From Oscillospiraceae bacterium (GTDB taxonomy: Bacteria > Bacillota > Clostridia > Oscillospirales > Oscillospiraceae): a stretch of 36,056 nt of DNA. The stretch covers positions 1-36,056 of the forward strand of contig JAFTVM010000014.1 in assembly GCA_017465745.1 (NCBI GenBank). Direction: 5' to 3'. The notes beneath the pieces were generated by a model. It was not told the origin of the DNA. It did not search any database and was given only the letters and a program-made list of their open reading frames with translations. Position numbers and translations under genes: made by a program. Positions 11,228 through 19,082 of the stretch are shown here, in pieces; position 1 is the stretch's first letter, and each line of letters opens with the position of its first letter.

Positions 11228-11506
11228 ATGGCAAAGGGAAACTGGGCCGACAGGCTGATGGAGGGCATGGATCTGGCAGGGGAGAGCCTGCCGGGGATGA
11301 CGGTGGCCGAACTGGCTGGGGACAGACAGGTGCTGGTGGAAGGGCACCGGGGCGTGACGGAATACTGCCGGGAGCGAGTAAGTGTGAAGGTCGGTTATGG
11401 TCTGCTCAGTATTTCCGGCTGCGGTCTGGAACTGCGCAGGATGTCAAAGCAGCAGCTGGTGGTCTGCGGACGCATTGACTGCATCCAGCTGCGGAGGAAA
11501 TGCTGA
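11228..11506 (+). CDS. yqfC: Sporulation protein YqfC
   Basis: This 92-residue YabP/YqfC-family protein includes the characteristic core of VLVEGHRGVTEYCRERVSVK, then GLLSISGCGLELRRMSKQQLVVCGRIDCIQ. A very strong ribosome-binding site (AAAGGAGGTGG) fixes the ATG at 11228. A CATAGAAT box at 11199-11206 resembles a sigma E -10, but its -35 is not clear. The stop codon overlaps the yqfD start as TGATG. Confidence 0.9.
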   Translation: MAKGNWADRLMEGMDLAGESLPGMTVAELAGDRQVLVEGHRGVTEYCRERVSVKVGYGLLSISGCGLELRRMSKQQLVVCGRIDCIQLRRKC

Positions 11507-12687
11507 TGGGGCTGTTTCGGAATCTGGCGGGGGAAATCCGTGTAAGGCTCACCAGCGCGGATGTGGCAGAAGCACTCGCTGCCGTCAGCGGAGCGGGGAT
11601 TCCGATCAAAAACGCAGCTGCGGAGGATGAACTGACATTCAGCTTCACCATTGCCCGGGGAGATTACAAAAAGCTGTCGTCCATCGCAAAACGACGGGGG
11701 GATCTGATCCGACTCACTGACAGGCGCGGCATTTACTGGGATCTGCAACGGCTGCGCCGGCGGCCTGTTTTTATATTTGGCATGGTGTTTCTGTTGATGA
11801 TGGCCATGTTTGTACCCAGTCGGGTTCTCCTGATCGAAGTCCGGGGCAATACCACCATTCCTGCAAGCCAGATCATCGAAGCGGCAGGGGAGTGCGGCAT
11901 CTGTTTCGGGGCCTCCCGGCGGGAGGTCCGAAGCGAAAAGGTAAAAAATGCACTTCTTGAAGCCATGCCGGAGCTGGCCTGGGCAGGGGTGAATACCTAT
12001 GGCTGCCGCGCGGTCATCTCTGTCCGGCAGCGGGATCCGGAGCCGGAAAAAATGCAGCGGCCGGAGGTGGCACACATTGTTGCGGCCCGGGACGGGTTCG
12101 TGCTGTCCTGTGATGTGGTCAGTGGCAGCGGGCAGTGTATCCCGGGGCAGGCGGTGAAAGCGGGAGAGGTGCTGATCTCCGGCTATACCGACTGCGGCAT
12201 CTGCATCACCGCCACCCGGGCGGATGGGGAGATCATGGCGGCCACGACCCGTGCCCTTACCGCCGTGACTCCGGCAGAATGTATGAAAAAAGGGAGGCAA
12301 ATCAAAGAAACGGTGAAATATTCACTGATTGTCGGAAAAATTCGCATAAATTTCGATAATAACAGTGGAATTTTGGATGCGAGTTGTGGTAGAATGGTGA
12401 CGAACTATCATTTGACCCTGCCCGGGGGGTACCGGCTGCCCGTCACACTGGTGAAGCAGACGGCCACAGAAATGGAGCTGTCTGCCATCGGTACAGAGCC
12501 AACGGTGCTGCAGGACTATGCGGTGCGCTACCTGGGAAGTCAGATGATCGCCGGGACGGTGACGGAGGCAGTGGAATCCATCACCGAAGACGGCGGCGTC
12601 TGGATGCTGACAGGGGATTATGCCTGCACCGAGATGATCGGAAGAGAGCGGGCAGAACAGAACGGAGAATTGCATGAAACAGATTGA
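11506..12687 (+). CDS. yqfD: Sporulation protein YqfD
   Basis: This 393-residue membrane protein has an N-terminal domain similar to the SpoIIIAG/YqfD type (RLTSADVAEALAAVSGAGIPI). A transmembrane segment follows at about 86-106 (RRPVFIFGMVFLLMMAMFV), then a long extracytoplasmic region (LLIEVRGNTTIPASQIIEAAGECGI). The partner gene yqfC lies immediately upstream, as in other endospore formers. The ATG at 11506 is chosen because GGAGG is 8 bases upstream; an ATG at 11500 is too close to it. The 3' end overlaps phoH by 14 bases, coupling a sporulation protein to a housekeeping ATPase. Confidence 0.9.
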   Translation: MGLFRNLAGEIRVRLTSADVAEALAAVSGAGIPIKNAAAEDELTFSFTIARGDYKKLSSIAKRRGDLIRLTDRRGIYWDLQRLRRRPVFIFGMVFLLMMAMFVPSRVLLIEVRGNTTIPASQIIEAAGECGICFGASRREVRSEKVKNALLEAMPELAWAGVNTYGCRAVISVRQRDPEPEKMQRPEVAHIVAARDGFVLSCDVVSGSGQCIPGQAVKAGEVLISGYTDCGICITATRADGEIMAATTRALTAVTPAECMKKGRQIKETVKYSLIVGKIRINFDNNSGILDASCGRMVTNYHLTLPGGYRLPVTLVKQTATEMELSAIGTEPTVLQDYAVRYLGSQMIAGTVTEAVESITEDGGVWMLTGDYACTEMIGRERAEQNGELHETD

Positions 12688-13690
12688 ACGCATCGTCAAT
12701 GCCGACCGGGTGGATGACCTGATCGCCGTATTCGGCTCCTTTGACGAGAATATCAAGCGCATCGAGGATAACCTCTCTGTGCGCATCATCAACCGGGGCA
12801 CCGACCTGAAGGTCTCCGGCGATGAGGAAAATGTTGACAAGGCCGTGCGGACCCTGGAGGGCCTGCTGGCCCTGGCTGCCAAGGGCGAGACCATCGACGA
12901 GCAGCGGGTGCGCTACCTCATCACCCTGGTCAGCGAGGGCAACGCCGACATGGTCAATCAGATCGCCAAGGATGTGGTCTGTATCACTGCCAAGGGCAAG
13001 CCCATCAAGGCCAAAACCGTGGGCCAGCAGAAATACATGAAGGCCATCGCCAAAAACACCGTCACCATCGGCGTCGGCCCTGCCGGCACCGGCAAGACCT
13101 ATCTGGCGGTGGCCGCCGCCGTGGCCGCCTTCCGGGAGCGCACCGTCAACCGGATCATCCTGACCCGGCCTGCGGTGGAAGCAGGTGAGCGCCTGGGCTT
13201 CCTGCCCGGCGACCTGCAGAATAAGGTGGATCCCTACCTGCGTCCCCTGTACGACGCCCTGTACGATATGCTGGGGGCGGAGACCTTCCAGAAATACCAG
13301 GAGCGTGGCTCCATCGAAGTGGCCCCCCTGGCCTATATGCGCGGCCGTACCCTGGATGACAGCTTCATTATCCTGGACGAGGCCCAGAACACCACCAAGG
13401 AGCAGATGAAAATGTTCCTGACCCGTCTTGGCTTCGGCTCCAAGATCGTCATCACCGGCGACGTGACCCAGATCGACCTGCCCGACGACAAGACCTCCGG
13501 TCTGAAGGACGCCTGCCGTGTTCTGGAGGGCATCAAGGACATTGCTATCTGCCGCCTGACCGCTGCGGACGTGGTCCGCCACGCCCTGGTGCAGGAGATC
13601 ATCAACGCCTACGAAAAGGCGGCCCACAAGCCCGAATTCAAGAAACCCAGCCCTGACCACAAGGGCCACAACTACCAGAGGAAGAACTGA
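12674..13690 (+). CDS. phoH: PhoH-family ATPase (PhoL)
   Basis: This 338-residue cytoplasmic ATPase has an N-terminal KH-like region (residues about 25-65), Walker A GPAGTGKT at 135-142 and Walker B SFIILDEAQN with D235-E236. PhoH/PhoL proteins are linked to RNA metabolism, and the gene is classically followed by ybeY, as it is here (one base between stop and start). No truncation is seen. Confidence 0.95.
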   Translation: MKQIERIVNADRVDDLIAVFGSFDENIKRIEDNLSVRIINRGTDLKVSGDEENVDKAVRTLEGLLALAAKGETIDEQRVRYLITLVSEGNADMVNQIAKDVVCITAKGKPIKAKTVGQQKYMKAIAKNTVTIGVGPAGTGKTYLAVAAAVAAFRERTVNRIILTRPAVEAGERLGFLPGDLQNKVDPYLRPLYDALYDMLGAETFQKYQERGSIEVAPLAYMRGRTLDDSFIILDEAQNTTKEQMKMFLTRLGFGSKIVITGDVTQIDLPDDKTSGLKDACRVLEGIKDIAICRLTAADVVRHALVQEIINAYEKAAHKPEFKKPSPDHKGHNYQRKN

Positions 13691-13691
13691 T

Positions 13692-14192
13692 ATGAGCCAT
13701 AAGATCAATCTGACTTTTGATATTTTTTCCTTCCAGCAGCCCATCGTGACAGGCATCATCAAAAAGTGCATCCAGGCCACCCTGGATGCCGAGGGCGTCA
13801 CCGCTGACTGTGAGATCAACGTCCTGGTCACCAACGACAAGGGCATCCACGCCATCAATCTGGCCAGCCGCCAGATCGACCGTCCCACAGATGTGCTGAG
13901 CTTCCCCATGTTCCAGCTGGAGCCGGGCAATCCTCCTGAGGACTGGGAGGAATATCTGGACTTTGAAACCGACCTGTGCCCCCTGGGCGATATGTGCATC
14001 TCCCTGGAGCGGGCCCAGGCCCAGGCCAGGGAATTCGGCCACTCCGCCCGCCGGGAGGTGGGCTACCTGACCATCCATTCCATGCTCCACCTGCTGGGCT
14101 ACGACCACCTGGATGAAGGTCCCATGAAGGCGCAGATGCGGGCAAGAGAGGAAGCCATCGCTGCCACCATTCCCGGTATGAGCAGAAAATAA
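13692..14192 (+). CDS. ybeY: Endoribonuclease YbeY (16S rRNA maturation)
   Basis: This 166-residue zinc-dependent single-strand RNase acts in 16S rRNA 3'-end maturation and ribosome quality control. The metal-binding triad is intact in IHSMLHLLGYDHLDEG (H129, H133, H139). The substrate-groove motif RQIDRPTDVLSFPMF is also present. It lies between phoH and era, the conserved order. Confidence 0.96.
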   Translation: MSHKINLTFDIFSFQQPIVTGIIKKCIQATLDAEGVTADCEINVLVTNDKGIHAINLASRQIDRPTDVLSFPMFQLEPGNPPEDWEEYLDFETDLCPLGDMCISLERAQAQAREFGHSARREVGYLTIHSMLHLLGYDHLDEGPMKAQMRAREEAIAATIPGMSRK

Positions 14193-14205
14193 GAGGAGAA
14201 TACTT

Positions 14206-15093
14206 ATGAATACCAAAACCGCTATGATCACCATTGCCGGACGTCCCAACGTCGGCAAGTCCACTCTGACCAATTACCTGGTGGGCGAGAAGATCGCCAT
14301 CGTTTCCAATAAGCCTCAGACCACCCGCAACCGTATCTGCGGCATCGTCACCCGGGGCGATACCCAGTTCGTGTTCGTTGACACCCCCGGCTACCACCGT
14401 GCCCGCACCAAGCTGGGCGACTACATGGTCAATGTGGCCCGGGAGTCCATTGCCGACGTGGATGCCACCATCCTGGTGGTGGAGCCGATCCCCTCCATCG
14501 GCCCTCAGGAGGAGGGACTCATCGAGAAGATCAACGGCAGCCGCTGTCCCGCCATCCTGGCCATCAACAAGATCGACACGGTGGAGAAGGACAAGCTGCT
14601 GGAAGTCATCGCTGTCTATTCTCAGGCAGCCAAGTTTGATGCCATCATCCCCATCTCCGCCAAGACCGGCGACGGCGTGGAGCAGCTGCTGGCCCAGTGC
14701 GACAAATATGCCATCGAATCTCCCTTCCTCTTTGACGAGGAGCTGACCACCGACCAGCCTGAGCGTCAGGTCATGGCCGAGATCATCCGCGAGAAGATCC
14801 TGTGGAACCTGGACCGTGAGATCCCCCACGGCACGGCTGTCGAAATCACCCGCTTCTCCGAGCGCGACAGCGGCATCATCGACATCGACGCCACCATCTA
14901 CTGCGAGAAGGCAAGCCATAAGGGCATCATCATCGGCAAGCGGGGCGATATGCTCAAGAAGATCTCCACCCAGGCCCGTACCGACTGCGAGAAGTTCATG
15001 GGTACCAAGGTGTACCTGACCACCTGGGTCAAGGTCAAGGAGAACTGGCGTGATTCCGATTTCCTGGTCCGTAATTTCGGCTACAACGACTGA
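14206..15093 (+). CDS. era: Ribosome-assembly GTPase Era
   Basis: This 295-residue protein has a GTPase domain followed by a KH domain. The G1 P-loop is GRPNVGKS (12-19), the G2/G3 region includes FVDTPGYH, G4 is NKID and G5 is ISAKTGDG. The KH RNA-binding domain has IIGKRGDMLKKIS near the C-terminus. Era binds the 3' end of 16S rRNA during 30S maturation and works with YbeY, its neighbour. The ribosome-binding site is AAGAGGAG. Confidence 0.97.
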   Translation: MNTKTAMITIAGRPNVGKSTLTNYLVGEKIAIVSNKPQTTRNRICGIVTRGDTQFVFVDTPGYHRARTKLGDYMVNVARESIADVDATILVVEPIPSIGPQEEGLIEKINGSRCPAILAINKIDTVEKDKLLEVIAVYSQAAKFDAIIPISAKTGDGVEQLLAQCDKYAIESPFLFDEELTTDQPERQVMAEIIREKILWNLDREIPHGTAVEITRFSERDSGIIDIDATIYCEKASHKGIIIGKRGDMLKKISTQARTDCEKFMGTKVYLTTWVKVKENWRDSDFLVRNFGYND

Positions 15094-15154
15094 CGCAATT
15101 TTCCACGGCTGATATGGCCCCATCCTGCAAACACTATGGCGGGAGGGATGAGCC

Positions 15155-15298
15155 ATGGAAGCAAACGATTACTGGAAATTCTTTTTGGAGACCGGTGCGC
15201 CGGAGTACTATCTGCTCTATCAGCAGCAGCTCAAAATGGAGGCATCCCATGTATCTGACGATCCAGGCCATTGTCCTCAGGGTAACCGATTACAATGA
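15155..15298 (+). CDS. YqzL-like very small protein between era and recO
   Basis: This 47-codon gene starts at ATG 15155 with GGGAGGG 7 bases upstream. The product begins MEANDYWKFFLETGAPEYYL. That resembles the short YqzL-like proteins (a Trp-Lys-Phe core, TG, then YLLY) usually found between era and recO in Firmicutes. The position is exactly conserved. Its last 50 bases overlap the start of recO in another frame, so the distal part (after about residue 31) is probably under little constraint of its own. Function is unknown. Confidence 0.7.
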   Translation: MEANDYWKFFLETGAPEYYLLYQQQLKMEASHVSDDPGHCPQGNRLQ

Positions 15299-15992
15299 CC
15301 GGGATGCCCTGCTGACGGTGCTGAGCCGTGACCACGGCAAGCTGACCATTAAGGCCAGGGGACTGCGGCGGAAAAATTCGCCGCTCATCGCCCCCTGCCA
15401 ATTGCTTGCCTACGGCGAATTTACCCTGTTTGAATACAAAAACCAGTACACCATCAATGAGGCCCATTCCTTGGAGCTGTTCATGCCGCTGCGGCGGGAT
15501 CTGACCAAGCTGTCCCTGGGTACATACTTTGCCCAGGCGGCGGAGGTGATCAGCCAGGAGGATCTGCCCAATCCGGAATTGCAGAGCCTGCTGCTCAACT
15601 GCCTGTTTGCACTGTCCAAGCTGGGGGAGCCGGAGGATAAGGTCAAGGCGGTGTTCGAACTGCGGGCGGCATGTCTGGCAGGCTATATGCCCGACCTATT
15701 CGGCTGCCATGTCTGCGGCAGTCAGAGTCCGGAGCGGTTCGACCTGTCGGAGGGCCGTCTGGAGTGTGCCAAGTGCCGCAGCTATGATTCCGCCGGCATC
15801 CGCATGCCTGTCAACGCCGCCGTTCTGGAAGCCATGCGCTATATCTGCCTGTGCGATCCCAAGCGGCTGCTGTCCTTCCAGCTGGGCGGGGAGAATATGG
15901 AAATTCTTTCCTCCCTGACGGAAGCTTACTTAACCACTCAATTGGAGCGTGGATTTTCCACCCTCGATTTTTACAAGTCATTACTTATTTAG
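15249..15992 (+). CDS. recO: DNA repair protein RecO
   Basis: This 247-residue recombination mediator loads RecA together with RecR at ssDNA gaps. The N-terminal OB fold begins MYLTIQAIVLRVTDYNDRDALL, typical of RecO. A C-terminal zinc site has C153-x2-C156 and C173-x2-C176. The start at 15249 is fixed by GGAGG 6 bases upstream, located inside the preceding yqzL-like gene; an upstream in-frame extension has no RecO similarity. The mutS2 start follows after 8 bases. Confidence 0.93.
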   Translation: MYLTIQAIVLRVTDYNDRDALLTVLSRDHGKLTIKARGLRRKNSPLIAPCQLLAYGEFTLFEYKNQYTINEAHSLELFMPLRRDLTKLSLGTYFAQAAEVISQEDLPNPELQSLLLNCLFALSKLGEPEDKVKAVFELRAACLAGYMPDLFGCHVCGSQSPERFDLSEGRLECAKCRSYDSAGIRMPVNAAVLEAMRYICLCDPKRLLSFQLGGENMEILSSLTEAYLTTQLERGFSTLDFYKSLLI

Positions 15993-16000
15993 GAGTAATT

Positions 16001-18379
16001 ATGTCTGAATTATACGAAAAATCCCTGCAAAAGCTGGAGCTTGACCGGGTTCTGGAGATGCTGGCGGAGTGTGCCGGCAGCCTGGAGGGCAAGGAAGCCT
16101 GCCGCCGGGTGCGCCCCCAGTCTGATCTGGAGGACGTTCGTCTGATGCTGGATCAGACCACCGCCGCCTCCAATCTCTGCACCCGAAAGGGCAATCCTGC
16201 CTTCGGTGAGGTGCGGGATGTTTCCGCATCCCTGGAACGGGCCGACCGGGGCGGCACCCTGCAGCCCAAGGAGCTGCTGCATATTGCCGGCATCCTGCGC
16301 TGCGCCCGCACCATCAAGGGCTATGTCAGTGAGGATGATCCCGCCACGGTGCTGGACGCCATGTTCAAGGCCCTGACCCCCAACAAATATCTGGAAGACA
16401 AGATCTTCGGCGCCATCCTCTCCGAGGAGGAGATCGCCGACAACGCCTCCCATGAGCTTTCCGACATCCGCCGGAAAATGCGCATCCAGGCAGGCAAGAT
16501 CCGTGACGGTCTGCAGAAGATCATTTCCTCTCCTGCCTATGCCAAGTACCTCCGGGAACCCATCATCACCATCCGCCAGGGTCGCTATGTGGTCCCTGTC
16601 AAGGCGGAGCATAAGAATGACGTGCCCGGTCTGGTCCACGATACCTCCGCCACCGGCTCCACCTATTTTGTGGAACCGATGTCTGCTGTCAACGCCAACA
16701 ACGCCCTGCGGGAGCTGGAGATCAAGGAAAAGAAGGAAATCGAGCGGATCCTGGCGGAGATGTCCGCTGAAGCCGCCAACCACCGCGACGACATTACCCT
16801 GAACTTTACCATGCTGGTGCAGCTGGACGTGATCTTTGCAAAGGCCAAGCTTGCCTACCGCATGAACGCCTGGGCGCCCATCATGAACGACCAGGGCAGG
16901 GTGGAGCTGCGCAAAGCCCGGCACCCCCTCATCGATCCCAAGACTGTCGTGCCCATTTCCCTGCGGCTGGGCACCGATTTTGATACCATGATCATCACCG
17001 GCCCCAACACCGGCGGCAAGACTGTCACCCTGAAAACCATCGGTCTGCTGACCCTGATGGCGGAGTGCGGCCTCCACGTCCCCGCCGGGGACGGCAGCGA
17101 GCTGTCCACCTTTGAGGCCATTCTCGCCGACATCGGTGACGAGCAGTCCATTGCCCAGAGCCTGTCCACCTTCTCTTCCCACATGCGCACCATCGTGGAT
17201 GTGGTGGCCCAGTGCGACGACCGTACCCTGGTGCTCTTTGACGAGCTGGGAGCCGGCACCGACCCCGCCGAGGGCGCGGCCCTGGCCACGGCCATCATCG
17301 AATTCTGCCGCAAGATGGGCAGCCGCGTGGTTGCCACCACCCACTATGCCGAGCTGAAGCTCTACGCCATGCGAACCAAGGGCGTCATCAACGCCTCCTG
17401 CGAGTTCGACGTGGAGACCCTGCGGCCCACCTATAAGCTGCTCATTGGTATCCCCGGTAAGTCCAACGCCTTCGCCATTTCCCGGAAGCTGGGCCTGTCT
17501 GAAGAGATCCTGAAAGAAGCCGACGACCTGGTGGACAAGAGCGACAAGGACTTCGAGGACGTTCTGGCCCAGCTGGAAGCACAGCGCCAGCAGATGGAAT
17601 CTGCCCGACAGGAGGCCGAGCACCTGAAGGCTCAGACCGCCAAGATCAAGCAGCAGAGTGAGGAATATGCCGCCACGCTGCAGCGGGAAAAGGACAAGGC
17701 CATGGAATCCGCCCGCCGGGAGGCCCAGAAGATCATTGACGACGCCCGCTACGCCGCCAATATGGCCTCCGAAGAGCTGAAGCAGCTGCGCAAGCAGCTC
17801 CAGGACAGCGCGGACGCTTCCAATATTAATGCCCGTCAGGCGGAAGTCCGCCGCAGCCTCAACGAGATGGAGAGTAAAATCCGTGCCAACCAGCCCAAGC
17901 AGGAGCGTCCGACACCCAAGCGTGCTGTCCTCGTCGGCGACACCGTGGAGTTGCTGAAGCTGGGCACCAAGGCGTCTGTCATCGCCATCAACAAGGACGG
18001 TACCTACCAGCTGCAGGCCGGTATTCTGAAAATGACCGTTAAGCCCGATGAGGTATATCTGCTGGAGGAGCAAAACCCCTACAAGGAGAAGAAGCCCCGC
18101 CCCGCCCATTCCGGCCGGGAGATGAAAATGGAAGCCCAGCCCCTGGAAGTGGATCTGCGGGGTATGGATGCCGTGGAGGCCATCTGCACCCTGGGCAATT
18201 ACCTGGACGGCGCCATGCGCGGCGGCCTGAAACAGGTGCGCATCATCCACGGCAAGGGTACCGGTGTTCTGCGCGCTGCCGTTCATCAGGAGCTGAAACA
18301 CAACAAATATATCAAGAAATTCCGCCTGGGCGTCTATGGCGAGGGCGAAGACGGTGTGACCATTGCGGAGTTCCGTTAA
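16001..18379 (+). CDS. mutS2: Endonuclease MutS2 (RqcU)
   Basis: This 792-residue protein has a MutS-like core and ATPase (Walker A TGPNTGGKT near residue 333; Walker B LVLFDELGAGTDP). A long coiled coil (about 510-640, LEAQRQQMESARQEAEHLKAQ) follows. A C-terminal Smr nuclease domain includes VDLRGMDAVEAI and the HGKGTGVLR motif. MutS2 suppresses recombination, and in Bacillus it also splits collided ribosomes. The start at 16001 has AGGAGTAATT upstream and the expected MSELYEKSLQKLEL N-terminus. Confidence 0.96.
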   Translation: MSELYEKSLQKLELDRVLEMLAECAGSLEGKEACRRVRPQSDLEDVRLMLDQTTAASNLCTRKGNPAFGEVRDVSASLERADRGGTLQPKELLHIAGILRCARTIKGYVSEDDPATVLDAMFKALTPNKYLEDKIFGAILSEEEIADNASHELSDIRRKMRIQAGKIRDGLQKIISSPAYAKYLREPIITIRQGRYVVPVKAEHKNDVPGLVHDTSATGSTYFVEPMSAVNANNALRELEIKEKKEIERILAEMSAEAANHRDDITLNFTMLVQLDVIFAKAKLAYRMNAWAPIMNDQGRVELRKARHPLIDPKTVVPISLRLGTDFDTMIITGPNTGGKTVTLKTIGLLTLMAECGLHVPAGDGSELSTFEAILADIGDEQSIAQSLSTFSSHMRTIVDVVAQCDDRTLVLFDELGAGTDPAEGAALATAIIEFCRKMGSRVVATTHYAELKLYAMRTKGVINASCEFDVETLRPTYKLLIGIPGKSNAFAISRKLGLSEEILKEADDLVDKSDKDFEDVLAQLEAQRQQMESARQEAEHLKAQTAKIKQQSEEYAATLQREKDKAMESARREAQKIIDDARYAANMASEELKQLRKQLQDSADASNINARQAEVRRSLNEMESKIRANQPKQERPTPKRAVLVGDTVELLKLGTKASVIAINKDGTYQLQAGILKMTVKPDEVYLLEEQNPYKEKKPRPAHSGREMKMEAQPLEVDLRGMDAVEAICTLGNYLDGAMRGGLKQVRIIHGKGTGVLRAAVHQELKHNKYIKKFRLGVYGEGEDGVTIAEFR

Positions 18380-18401
18380 GTTTCATGTTTTGAAACGTTT
18401 T
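18380..18401 (+). terminator. Weak hairpin terminator after mutS2
   Basis: A 6-bp stem (18380-18385 with 18391-18396) is followed by GTTTT. The stem is AT-rich, so termination may be partial. Confidence 0.4.
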
Positions 18402-18466
18402 CACAACTTGGAAACTATTCATTATGAATATTTATCCAGAATATTGTGAATTTTCGCTAAATATGA

Positions 18467-18494
18467 TTGACTTTTCTGGTAAAAATGCTATCAT
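18467..18494 (+). promoter_or_regulatory. Sigma-A promoter of the HPr-like gene
   Basis: TTGACT (18467-18472), 16-bp spacer and TATCAT (18489-18494), within a clearly AT-rich 170-base gap before the ATG at 18552. Confidence 0.65.
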
Positions 18495-18551
18495 ATAGTA
18501 AGACGCACGATACCCCAAACGGCAATGGATGCGTCTAGAAGGAGTGTTAGT

Positions 18552-18812
18552 ATGACCAATAAGGAAGTTATCGTTCGCTGCGAGTCCGGTCTGCACAACA
18601 GACAGGCTACATACTTCGTCCAGAAGGCCAACGAATTCGAAAGCAGCATCTGGCTGGAATCCGGCAGCCGCAAGATGAATGCGAAAAGCCTGCTCGGCAT
18701 CATGTCTCTGAGCATCGTTACCGGCGCCACCGTCAATCTGTCCGCCCAGGGCTCCGACGAAGAGGCTGCTGTGACCGCTCTGGAAACGCTGCTCCAGCGG
18801 GATGTTTATTGA
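18552..18812 (+). CDS. HPr-family phosphocarrier protein
   Basis: This 86-residue protein has the HPr fold pattern. The phosphotransfer histidine is H15 in SGLHNRQAT and the HPr-kinase serine is S46 in KSLLGIMSL, both at canonical positions. The active-site loop differs from the usual GLHARPA: residue 16 is Asn rather than Ala and residue 18 is Gln rather than Pro. It is therefore probably an HPr paralogue with PTS or regulatory function rather than the main ptsH. It stands alone, with no enzyme I gene nearby, and has its own promoter. The start at 18552 follows GGAGTG. Confidence 0.88.
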   Translation: MTNKEVIVRCESGLHNRQATYFVQKANEFESSIWLESGSRKMNAKSLLGIMSLSIVTGATVNLSAQGSDEEAAVTALETLLQRDVY

Positions 18813-18830
18813 TTATTACGCTCAAATCCA

Positions 18831-18874
18831 ACCGCCTCGATGCTGCCTGACCAACTGCACCGAGGCGGTCATTT
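18831..18874 (+). terminator. Candidate terminator after the HPr-like gene
   Basis: An ACCGCCTCG arm (18831-18839) pairs with CGAGGCGGT (18861-18869) across a 21-base loop and is followed by CATTTTA. The long loop makes it less certain. Confidence 0.5.
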
Positions 18875-19082
18875 TATGTGGGCTTTGCCCTGAGATTTTA
18901 ATTTGCCCCGTGGGCGGATCCTTGGAACCAATTCTGCGGAATGTTAGCCTTGAAATTCACAAAGTATTCCTGCGGCTCGCGTTCCTTGACTTGCCCCCCA
19001 ATCTCCCGTCCAATGCTGCAAAACAGATTCCGGGACGGTACCTGAGTTTAATTGCATCATATTTGAAGATACTTTAATTGCT

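Noticed and set aside
18802-19077. Open frame of 91 codons between the HPr-like gene and uvrC
   Set aside because: It starts inside the HPr gene, crosses the candidate terminator and has no recognisable content.
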